Shown here: positions 57,085-64,000 of the stretch, one piece after another
Layout of the letters: every line of letters starts with the position of its first letter
Position numbering within the stretch: position 1 is the stretch's first letter
NCBI GenBank assembly: GCA_003416985.1
Contig: QVIN01000013.1
Location: forward strand, 120,822 to 184,821
Source: Duganella sp. BJB480
Lineage (GTDB): Bacteria > Pseudomonadota > Gammaproteobacteria > Burkholderiales > Burkholderiaceae_D
DNA: 64,000 nt
Reading direction: 5' to 3'
Position numbers and translations under genes: made by a program
The notes under the pieces: generated by a model
What the model was told of the DNA's origin: nothing
The model's database searches: none
Seen by the model: the letters and a program-made list of their open reading frames with translations, nothing else

Positions 57085-57780
57085 ATGAAAACGAGCGGAC
57101 TGGTCGAGGGAGTGTTGCGCAAGCTGGAGACGGCGCTGCTGGACGGCAGCTATCCGGCCAACGCGCGCCTGCCGTCCGAACGCGCGCTGGCCGAGCAATA
57201 CGAGGTGTCGCGCAACACGATACGGGAGGCGCTGCAACGCCTGGTGGCGCGCGGGCTATTGCGCAGCAAGCACGGCGCCGGCGTCTTCGTCAGCGATCAG
57301 CTGCGCACCAGCACGGCGTCGCCGTGGGGGCAGCTGGTGACGGACCATCCGGCCGTGCTGGGCGATGTGCTGGAATTCCGGCGGGTATTGGAAGGCGCGA
57401 CGGCCTACTACGCCGCGCTGCGCGGCAATGACGAGGAACACGGACGGATCCGCGATTTGTTGATCGGCCTGGAACAAGCCCGCACCGACGACGACCAGGC
57501 AGCCGAGGCCTCCATCGACGCCCGCCTGCACGAGGCGATCGCGCTGGCCTCGCACAACAGCATGTTTTTGCATCTGCACGCCAGCGTGCTCGGCATCCTG
57601 CGCGAGCATATTACGTTGAACGGTTCCAGCCTGCGCAAGCTCGACACCGAAGTGTCGGGCCAGCTGCTGCAGCAGCACCGCGCCATCTGCCAGGCCATTT
57701 GCGGGCGCCGGCCGGAAGCGGCCCGCACCGCCATGCAGGCGCACATCGATTACGTCGTCAGCAGGATGGAATCGGCCTGA
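57085..57780 (+). CDS. lldR: FadR-type GntR regulator LldR
   Basis: A 231-residue regulator. It has an N-terminal winged helix (LPSERALAEQYEVSRNTIREALQRLVARGLL) and an FCD effector domain with conserved His/Asp positions (DARLHEAIALASHN, LLQQHRAICQAI). The start is ATG 57085 with AGAGG upstream. Its divergent position next to lldEGF, the FadR fold and the operator at 57046-57060 support a lactate-responsive role. Confidence 0.88.
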   Translation: MKTSGLVEGVLRKLETALLDGSYPANARLPSERALAEQYEVSRNTIREALQRLVARGLLRSKHGAGVFVSDQLRTSTASPWGQLVTDHPAVLGDVLEFRRVLEGATAYYAALRGNDEEHGRIRDLLIGLEQARTDDDQAAEASIDARLHEAIALASHNSMFLHLHASVLGILREHITLNGSSLRKLDTEVSGQLLQQHRAICQAICGRRPEAARTAMQAHIDYVVSRMESA

Positions 57781-57813
57781 CTGGTCCAACCACTGATTGA
57801 TGCCGGCGAGCGC

Positions 57814-58311
57814 TCAAGGCCCTTGCTCGACGCCCAGCGTGTAGTAGACCTTGTCGTCGGAGGTCGAAGCCTCGAAGTTCACGTAGCGCTGCGGTCCGCC
57901 CTTGGACGCCGGCTTGAGTTTCCACGCCATGTCGCACTCGCCCTTCACCGTGCTCGGCTTGCCGAAATTGCGGGTCAGGATTTTCTTGACATAGGCGCAA
58001 TTAGCCGCGCCGCCGAACGTGGCCTGGACCAGCTCGACATTGCCGCCCGTCTCCGGCGACATCGCGAAACTGTCGGCCTTGACGCTTTCGCCGCATTCCA
58101 CATTGCCGCGCTTGATCTGTTCGCGCTCGGGGCGCGTGCTCGGCTTGCACCACGGGGCCAGCTGCTGCATCGCCTGCTTCCAGTTGCTTGTGAAGAGCTT
58201 GGGCGAGGCGATCACGTCAAAGACGTGCTCCGCGGGAGTCGGTTCGCTTTGCGCCTGGGCGCAGGCGCTGATGGCCAGGCACAGGCCCAGGATGGCGTAG
58301 CTTGTTTTCAT
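57814..58311 (-). CDS. Predicted lipoprotein, T6SS-cluster associated
   Basis: A 165-residue protein. A lipobox is visible at AISAC (C17), followed by about 148 exported residues with four further Cys (PWCKPS, VECGES, NCAYVK, ECDMAW), probably two disulphides. No family is recognised. It directly follows the SLT-LysM-M23 gene on the same strand (28 bases), so it is a candidate periplasmic immunity protein for that enzyme. Confidence 0.65.
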   Translation of the reverse strand: MKTSYAILGLCLAISACAQAQSEPTPAEHVFDVIASPKLFTSNWKQAMQQLAPWCKPSTRPEREQIKRGNVECGESVKADSFAMSPETGGNVELVQATFGGAANCAYVKKILTRNFGKPSTVKGECDMAWKLKPASKGGPQRYVNFEASTSDDKVYYTLGVEQGP

Positions 58312-58339
58312 GTTGTTCCAGTCGGATATAGGGTCGGGC

Positions 58340-60187
58340 TTAAGTCATCACGCACTTGTCGAGCGTCGCGGTCGGGTCCATCAAATCGGCGCGGCGCTGG
58401 AACGGGCCGCGCTTCTTGTCGGTGAGTTGGCTCTTGGCGGTCGACAGATTACTGCTGTACAGCTCAAGATGCAACATCGTGTCCTTGTGCTTCTTGCCGT
58501 TGTCCTTGATCAGCTGGCCGACCTTGCCGATCACGTCGCCGCGCTTGACCTCCTTGCCGCGCATGGCCTGCTGCTCCTTGGCGCTGCGCGGCGCCACCTC
58601 GCCGTAGCGAACGATGAAGTCGCCATGGTCGACCTCCACCGCGTCGGTATGCCAGTAGAACGAATAGCACTGCAGGATCACGCCGTCGGCCATCGCCCGC
58701 ACCTCGGTGCCGACCGGCGCGTACAGGTCGCAACCGGCGTGGCGCCGCGCGCCCCGGCTGGAATTGAATTGCAGCGCGCCCTCGTGATACGAGGCCGACG
58801 GGCGTTTCTCGAAGGGGAACAACAGGCCCTCCTTGATCGCCTTGCCTGCCGGCGGAGGCGGCTTCACCACCTGCTTCTTGATGTCCTTCTCCACCGTCTC
58901 ATGCTTGACGGCCTTTTCCTTCTTGCGCTGCGCGACCTCGTCGCTGGTGGCGCCGCCGCGTATGGCCACCACCTGCTCGGTGCCGGCGTGCTGCTGCGCC
59001 TGGTTACCCTGGGGCAGGATGATGTGGCTGCGCTTGTGCTCGACCATCGCGGGCACCGCCGCCGGATGCACGTTCATCGCCTGCTGCAGATAGGCGCCGA
59101 TGAGCGACATCGGCGGCCGCCGCCACAGGTATTCGCCTTCATGCAGCTTGAGCTGTTGACCGACCTTGAGCTGGTTCGGATTGGCGATGTGGTTGATCTT
59201 CTGCAGCTCGGCGACCGTGGTGTGGTGGTCCTTGGCGATCTTCGACAGGGTCTCGTGGTCCTTGACCTCGTGCGTCTCTTCCACGCTGTTGCCGTTCACC
59301 TGCAGCAAATCCTTGTACTCGGGATGGAGGATCACGAACAGCACCTCCGACAGGCCGGGCGCGATGATGGGCGAGGTGTGGCCGTTGCCGTCGGTCTTGC
59401 CCAGCACGACTTGCGGCTTGTCCTTGCTGCCCTGCACCTTGACCGGGCGGCCCTGCGTGCCGGCCTTGGCCGGGTAGATCGCCACGTAGGGTTGGCCGGC
59501 GTAGGGCTTGTCGTCCTTGGTCAGCAGCTTGAACGACAGGTTGGTCTTGGCCGACAACAGCTTTTCCAGCGGATCGAGGAAGGGCAGGATCTTGGTCTGG
59601 ATGATCTTGAGCACGGCTTTCGGACGGTCCTCGGCCATGTTGTCGGCGGTCGCCTGGAAGTACCAGCCCTCATGGTGGAAAAGATATAAATGCTTTTCAT
59701 AGTTCTTGCCGAAATACTTGATGGCGCGTTCCTTGGCAAACATGTACGACAGCACGATGCCGTAGGCGCCGCGTTCGGCGTCGAACACATAACCGTCCAG
59801 TTCCAGCACAAAGCCCAGCCGCTTCTTCGACACCTCCTCCTTGGCGGCCTCCTCCACGGTGGCCTTGGTGTACTGGCCCAGGCCGGCGGCGGACGTGGTG
59901 CCGGCCGCCGCGTCGGGATTGAAGCCCGACTCGATCTTGCAGAACAACAGCATGTGCGCGATATCGCGGTACGGCAGCTTGTAGCGCGCGCCGATCTCCA
60001 CCAGCATGTCGATGATGCGGTCCTGCACCTGCGGCGAGGCGTCGCCGTGGATGCGCGACAGGCCGGCCAGCGCGCCGGCCGGCTTGTCGATCTTGGGCTG
60101 CATGTGCAGGTAGGAGTATTTCTTGATCTTGTCTTCGCTGTACGCGGCCCCTTTGGACGCGCGCAAGATCTCGTAGATGGTGGACAC
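58340..60187 (-). CDS. SLT-LysM-M23 cell wall enzyme, probable T6SS effector
   Basis: A 615-residue protein without a signal peptide. The N-terminal lysozyme-like domain has probable catalytic E86 in CKIESGFNPDAA and SAAGLGQ. An Ig/transthyretin-like segment is near 215-290, a LysM at about 306-348 (EVKDHETLSKIAKDHHTT), then a Lys-rich linker. The C-terminal M23-like domain has metal ligands in RHAGCDLYAPVG and LHLEL. Two usual M23 catalytic His positions read as YGEV and MLH. Its place after vgrG and a lipoprotein, and the lack of a signal peptide, suggest delivery by type VI secretion into the periplasm of rivals. Confidence 0.75.
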   Translation of the reverse strand: MSTIYEILRASKGAAYSEDKIKKYSYLHMQPKIDKPAGALAGLSRIHGDASPQVQDRIIDMLVEIGARYKLPYRDIAHMLLFCKIESGFNPDAAAGTTSAAGLGQYTKATVEEAAKEEVSKKRLGFVLELDGYVFDAERGAYGIVLSYMFAKERAIKYFGKNYEKHLYLFHHEGWYFQATADNMAEDRPKAVLKIIQTKILPFLDPLEKLLSAKTNLSFKLLTKDDKPYAGQPYVAIYPAKAGTQGRPVKVQGSKDKPQVVLGKTDGNGHTSPIIAPGLSEVLFVILHPEYKDLLQVNGNSVEETHEVKDHETLSKIAKDHHTTVAELQKINHIANPNQLKVGQQLKLHEGEYLWRRPPMSLIGAYLQQAMNVHPAAVPAMVEHKRSHIILPQGNQAQQHAGTEQVVAIRGGATSDEVAQRKKEKAVKHETVEKDIKKQVVKPPPPAGKAIKEGLLFPFEKRPSASYHEGALQFNSSRGARRHAGCDLYAPVGTEVRAMADGVILQCYSFYWHTDAVEVDHGDFIVRYGEVAPRSAKEQQAMRGKEVKRGDVIGKVGQLIKDNGKKHKDTMLHLELYSSNLSTAKSQLTDKKRGPFQRRADLMDPTATLDKCVMT

Positions 60188-60203
60188 TGGCGGCTCCCGA
60201 TCC

Positions 60204-60716
60204 TTAACGCGGCATGATCGATTTGACTTTCTTCATGTGGCGGTCGCTGTGCGCCAGCGCCTGCTCATATTTGGCGCTGTCCTCGTTTTCGATCAGCGCG
60301 CCTGCCTCGTCATAGATGGAATAGGCTTCCGCATACGGCGCCGAGCCGCCGCCGATCGAGTAATACATGACCGCGACGTCGCCCTTGTCGCCGCGCGCGC
60401 AGGCCCACTGGGTGACGAACAATTTGCTGACCTTGCCGCCGGTCTCGACGATGGACTTGGCGCTGACTTTGTTCAGCTCCGGCAACGCCGCCTTGCGCGC
60501 AGTGCCGCCGTGGCTCACACTCAGCGTCTGCGACTTGCACTGGTTCAGCGTGGCGGAGTCCTTGCTCGGCTTGCAGTCGGATTCGATCACATACTGCGTG
60601 TCGCCGCACTGCATCTGCTCGCGCCAGGGCGCCTGGTCGCCGGCGCTGCAGCCCGCATGCACCAACACCACGCCCGCAGCCACAAGCGCCGCACTGAATT
60701 TATTCTTGATACCCAT
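60204..60716 (-). CDS. Predicted lipoprotein between vgrG and effector
   Basis: A 170-residue protein with an N-terminal hydrophobic segment ending in a lipobox-like HAGC (C23). The mature part has paired Cys (MQCGDTQYVIESDC, NQCKSQ, WACARG). The start is ATG 60716 with AGGAAG upstream. It lies 16 bases before the effector gene and 42 bases after vgrG in one operon. It is probably an immunity or envelope factor; no family is recognised. Confidence 0.65.
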   Translation of the reverse strand: MGIKNKFSAALVAAGVVLVHAGCSAGDQAPWREQMQCGDTQYVIESDCKPSKDSATLNQCKSQTLSVSHGGTARKAALPELNKVSAKSIVETGGKVSKLFVTQWACARGDKGDVAVMYYSIGGGSAPYAEAYSIYDEAGALIENEDSAKYEQALAHSDRHMKKVKSIMPR

Positions 60717-60758
60717 CTTCCTGCTATCTCCTGATGACAAAGACCGTGCGCGGAGCGC

Positions 60759-63740
60759 TCAGTCCCAGTGGCGATCCATTTCCTGGTGCCACACGTTGAT
60801 GTTTTCCTGGTCCCAGCTATCCTTGGCCAGCAAGGTCAGCTCGACCGGCTTGGGTTCCTGGGTGCCGACCTTGATGGTCTTGCCCTTGGCGTCGGTAAGG
60901 CCGTAGTGCACGCTGCCGTCGGGCAGCTTCAACAGGTATGGCTGCTGGGCGAGGCGCTGCTCGCCGCGCAGCACCTGGTATTGCGCGGCGTAGGCGTGGC
61001 GCACCGACTGGTTCAAATTGAGCTCGCCGTTCGGCAGGCGCGGCAGCACGGCGGTGGCGCTGGCGGGGCCGGTCAGTTCCTTCTGGGACGCCTTGAAGGA
61101 CATGGTGCCGGGGCCATGCAGCTCGATGTTGCCGCCTTCGAGTTTCAGGTGGGCGCCCTGCGCGGTCAGCATCACATGCTGCTTGGCGGTGACATTGACC
61201 GAGCGCGCGACACTGGCCACGGTGATGGCCTTGTCGGCCGTCAGGCGCGTCGGCCCCGATTGGCTCTGGCTACTCACGCGCCCGCTTGCGGCGTGCAGGC
61301 GGATGCCGGTTTCCTGGTTCGGTTTTTGCGCATCGGTCGCTTTGCCATAGGTGAACAGGCTGATGCCGCCGGCGACCAGGTGCAGGCTGTTGGCTTGCGC
61401 GGCCAGGTTGATGTCCTGTCCCGCCGCCAGGCTGGAACTGCCTTGCGCGGCAAGCACGGCGCTGGCGGGCGTCACCGCCGCGATGCCGGCCGGGCTGGAC
61501 AACTGTAGATGCGCCTCGCGATATGCCGCCGCCATGCCGAGGCCGCCGCTGCTGTCCTGTTGATCGCTGCCGCTGGCGCTGCGGCCCAGCACCTCGGCGC
61601 TGTGCGCCATCGCGGCAACGGCCGGCATCTCGGCCGCCGCCTTTTCGCCGGCCAGCGTGGCGTTGTGCTTTTGCGCGGTCTCCGCCAGTTGCTGCAGCAA
61701 TAGCCGGCTCGCTTCGGCCTGGCTGCGGGCCTCGCTGGAATCGAGCTGGGCACCGCTACCGCCGTGGCTGGCCAGCAGCATGCCCTGGCCGGCGCGCAAC
61801 GCGGCACTGTGCTCGGTCTTGAGCTCGGCGCCGAAGCCGGCGGGCGCCAGCCGCTGGTTGTCGGTTTGATGGCGCAGCTGTCCCAGGTTGAGCTCGGATG
61901 TGCCCGCGTGCGGCGCGGCGTGGTGTTGCAGCGCCAGGCGCGGCTCGCCGGGGGTATCGTCGAACACCAGCTGGCTGTAGCTGCCGGCGCCCTGCTGGCT
62001 GGCCCCCATGGCCTGCGACTTCAAGCCCGACAGCGCCGCAGGATGTGCATGGGCGCCGGTGGCGCCTGGGAACCAGGCGCTGGCGTTGCCGGTCGAGGCG
62101 CCCCCGCCTTGCGCCACCGCGTTGTGCTGGGCGTCGTCCGCGCCCTTGCCGTTGTAGAGCGCGCCGATCACGACCGGGCGGTCGATATTGCCCTCGATGA
62201 AGTCGACCAGCACTTCCTGGCCGACGCGCGGCAGCGCGTTGCTGCCCCAGTTGGCGCCGGCCACCGGCGCCAGCGGCGTCGCCACCCGCACCCAGGTGCC
62301 GGCAGTGTCGTCGGCAGGCGCGCCGGTGTGGCTGGCGGCGGCCGGATGGTCGAGGCGGCTGTGGCTGGCGCTGCCGCGTTGCCAGTGAAACTGCAGCTTG
62401 ATGCGATGATCGCGGTCGGTGTGCACGACGGCGCCGGCCGGGCCGACCACGATCGCGCTTTGCTGCCCCCGCATCACAGGCCGCTCGGTCCTGGCGCGGC
62501 TGCGGTAAGGCGTGGCGGCGGGAATGGTGTCGATGCGGTTGCGGTACAGCGGACGCTCGGCGATGGTTGAGCCGACGGCGTGCAGGCTGCCGCGGGTTTC
62601 TTCCTGCAGCGCGGCGCTCAACGGTCCCTGCCCCAGCATCTTGAGTATGCTGCCCTGGGTCTCCGCGCTCAGATTGTTGTGCATCAGGTGCACAACCCGA
62701 ACGATGAGGAACTGGCGCTGCTGATCGCTGTCGGCCGCGTCAAGCTGGCTGACGCCCTGCAGCGTGAAGGTGGTCGCGGGCGCCAGCGTGCGGACCGTGC
62801 CGGCGCCGACATGAATTTCGCGGCTGGCCTGCAAGGCTTCCACCTGGCGGTCCGCCATGCGCTGGCCGTGTTCGCGGCTGGTGTAGGCATAGGCGCCGGG
62901 CACGTCGTCGCTGGTCAGCATCGGCCCCTCGCCGCTGGCGCTGACGCGGCGCGTGCTCAGGGAGCGGTAGTCCCAGCTGCGCAGGCTGACCGCGTTGGTC
63001 TGCAGGCGCATCTCGGTGCGCCAGCGGTCCAGGCTGTCTTCCAGCATGACAGCGCCCGGCTGGGTGTAACGGATGACCGGCTGCGCGTTGGCGACGAAGC
63101 TGCCGTTGTGGTCGGCGATGACCATGGTGTGGCTACCGAGCGAAGGGCTGTCGGCGTCGCCGCTGTGTTCGTAGAAATAGAACAGGCCTTCCTCTTCCAT
63201 CAACCGGGTGATGAAGGCGAGATCGCTTTCCTGGTACTGCGTGGTCAGGCTGCGCTTGGCATAGACGTCACGGTCGAGGATATCGAAGCGGCGCAAAGGC
63301 GTCAGCCGGCCCTGGCCCTCGTAGCTGGCGCATACCGCGTCGATGATGTCGAACACGTTCATGTCCTGGAATATCCGGCTGTCGCGTCCCAGTCCGAGGA
63401 AGGCGGACCACGGTTCGACGGTCAACTGGTAGCGCGCAAAGCCGCCATTGGAGCCGTGCAGTTCCACCGAAGTGATATGGCCGTGGAAAGGGCGCGGCGC
63501 GTCGGTGCCGGCGATGGTCAGCAACTCCAGCAAGGCAGGCTGGCCGAGCAGCGATTTCAGGGGGATGTCGGCATCGGTCGACAGCGCTTCGATGCGGTAG
63601 GTGTAGCCGGAGCCGATGGTCTCCTCCGCGCGCACCGATTCGGCCAGTAATTTGTCGGTGCCGATCGGCGTGCTCAGGCGCAGAAGGCGACTTGACTGGG
63701 TATAGCCGTCGAGCACAAAAGATAAAGCCTGGTCGAGCAT
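60759..63740 (-). CDS. vgrG: Type VI secretion VgrG spike protein with C-terminal extension
   Basis: A 993-residue spike protein. It has a gp27-like N-terminal region (about 1-380; YQESDLAFITRLMEEEGLFYFYEH), a gp5-like OB fold (about 437-528; RIKLQFHWQRG, NALPRVGQEVLVDFIEGNIDRPVVIGALYNG), a DUF2345-type beta region (about 735-890) and an 100-residue C-terminal extension (NLNQSVRHAYAAQYQVL...YGLTDAKGKTI), likely a transthyretin-like cargo adaptor. The start is ATG 63740 with AGGAG upstream. Downstream effector and lipoproteins make this an accessory T6SS module; no structural T6SS genes are in view. Confidence 0.92.
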   Translation of the reverse strand: MLDQALSFVLDGYTQSSRLLRLSTPIGTDKLLAESVRAEETIGSGYTYRIEALSTDADIPLKSLLGQPALLELLTIAGTDAPRPFHGHITSVELHGSNGGFARYQLTVEPWSAFLGLGRDSRIFQDMNVFDIIDAVCASYEGQGRLTPLRRFDILDRDVYAKRSLTTQYQESDLAFITRLMEEEGLFYFYEHSGDADSPSLGSHTMVIADHNGSFVANAQPVIRYTQPGAVMLEDSLDRWRTEMRLQTNAVSLRSWDYRSLSTRRVSASGEGPMLTSDDVPGAYAYTSREHGQRMADRQVEALQASREIHVGAGTVRTLAPATTFTLQGVSQLDAADSDQQRQFLIVRVVHLMHNNLSAETQGSILKMLGQGPLSAALQEETRGSLHAVGSTIAERPLYRNRIDTIPAATPYRSRARTERPVMRGQQSAIVVGPAGAVVHTDRDHRIKLQFHWQRGSASHSRLDHPAAASHTGAPADDTAGTWVRVATPLAPVAGANWGSNALPRVGQEVLVDFIEGNIDRPVVIGALYNGKGADDAQHNAVAQGGGASTGNASAWFPGATGAHAHPAALSGLKSQAMGASQQGAGSYSQLVFDDTPGEPRLALQHHAAPHAGTSELNLGQLRHQTDNQRLAPAGFGAELKTEHSAALRAGQGMLLASHGGSGAQLDSSEARSQAEASRLLLQQLAETAQKHNATLAGEKAAAEMPAVAAMAHSAEVLGRSASGSDQQDSSGGLGMAAAYREAHLQLSSPAGIAAVTPASAVLAAQGSSSLAAGQDINLAAQANSLHLVAGGISLFTYGKATDAQKPNQETGIRLHAASGRVSSQSQSGPTRLTADKAITVASVARSVNVTAKQHVMLTAQGAHLKLEGGNIELHGPGTMSFKASQKELTGPASATAVLPRLPNGELNLNQSVRHAYAAQYQVLRGEQRLAQQPYLLKLPDGSVHYGLTDAKGKTIKVGTQEPKPVELTLLAKDSWDQENINVWHQEMDRHWD

Positions 63741-63875
63741 GCGGATCGCACTCCTGATGCGGGGTAGCCGCAAGATTAATGATTTACTATGTTGAGGATG
63801 AGCATTACACCTCAGGCTGAATCATTTGACAAGAGTGGTTTCAATCGTGCGCGGGGTCAGGATCGATAAACGAAA

Positions 63876-63912
63876 AAAAAGCCCCGACCAAATCATTGGA
63901 AGGGGCTTTTTT
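63876..63912 (-). terminator. Rho-independent terminator of the rRNA operon
   Basis: On the minus strand AAAAGCCCC and GGGGCTTTT are separated by a 17-base loop and followed by a T run. It lies just downstream of the 5S rRNA 3' end. Confidence 0.85.
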
Positions 63913-63922
63913 AATATAACTA

Positions 63923-64000
63923 GCCTGACGATAACCTACTTTCACACTGGTTGCAGCACTATCATCGGCGCAGAGTTGTTTCACGGTCCTGTTCGGGATG
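63923..64000 (-). rRNA. rrf: 5S ribosomal RNA, 3' part (partial at window edge)
   Basis: The reverse complement carries the 5S landmarks: CCCGAACAGGACCGTGAAAC, GCGCCGATGATAGTG, and the closing GTGTGAAAGTAGG...CGTCAGGC helix strand. The 5' part lies beyond the window. It indicates an rRNA operon transcribed towards vgrG. Confidence 0.93.

Overview
The window is a high-GC chromosome segment from a betaproteobacterium, most likely an Oxalobacteraceae member (Massilia/Duganella/Janthinobacterium-like). The gene content (orn, M48 protease, phhB, rsgA; argF-argG; a full wsp operon; split lld and glc genes; a VgrG cluster next to an rRNA operon) and the codon usage fit that group. The genus is an inference. 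A much more AT-rich block at about 655-17288 stands out from this background.

Region 1 (1-18006) is the centre of interest. The chromosomal srkA (yihE-type stress kinase) gene is cut in its catalytic loop (HGDCHxGN). Its 5' part lies at 17289-18006 and its 3' part at 284-654, both on the minus strand. Between them sits a mobile element of about 16.6 kb with 16-base imperfect terminal inverted repeats (655-670 and 17268-17283). A 5-base non-host sequence separates one end from the host gene. Its left part encodes three overlapping or adjacent genes that match the Gamma-Mobile-Trio layout: two tyrosine recombinases (GmtY-like and GmtZ-like) and GmtX. Its right end carries a complete but clearly divergent second srkA, in the same orientation as the broken host gene, so the element appears to replace the gene it destroys.

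The cargo (5661-15539) looks like an undescribed modified class II microcin system. It has a small two-helix membrane protein (candidate immunity), a 66-residue double-glycine precursor that overlaps it, and a membrane protein. These are followed by an MchC/MceJ-like protein with SelO-like motifs, an MchD/MceI-like (HlyC-type) acyltransferase, a CvaA/MchE-type adaptor, a CvaB/MchF-type C39-peptidase ABC exporter and a family-2-like glycosyltransferase. The precursor lacks the serine-rich tail of siderophore microcins, and no siderophore genes are present, so the modification is probably something else. Fused IS110 and IS21 remnants lie between the cargo and the second srkA.

Region 2 (18070-30836) is core chromosome: a YecA-type SEC-C protein, an esterase, membrane proteins, a DUF1176 protein, orn, an M48 protease-phhB-rsgA operon, a TPR-GAF histidine kinase, argF and argG. 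Region 3 (30951-41700) is a complete wspABCDEFR surface-sensing/cyclic-di-GMP operon with two tandem wspA receptors: divergent sensors but almost identical signalling domains. ppnP is coupled to wspR. Region 4 (41734-47338) holds murB, yajQ, a nitronate-monooxygenase-like flavoenzyme, a DHH phosphoesterase and two secreted proteins, one of them papain-like. Region 5 (47352-57780) is a two-carbon/three-carbon hydroxy-acid cluster: glcD-glcE-glcF, a LysR regulator, lldP, lldE-lldG-lldF and divergent lldR with an apparent operator. Region 6 (57814-63740) is a type VI secretion accessory cluster: VgrG, a lipoprotein, an SLT-LysM-M23 cell-wall enzyme and a second lipoprotein. It is followed by a terminator and the 3' end of a 5S rRNA gene on the minus strand.
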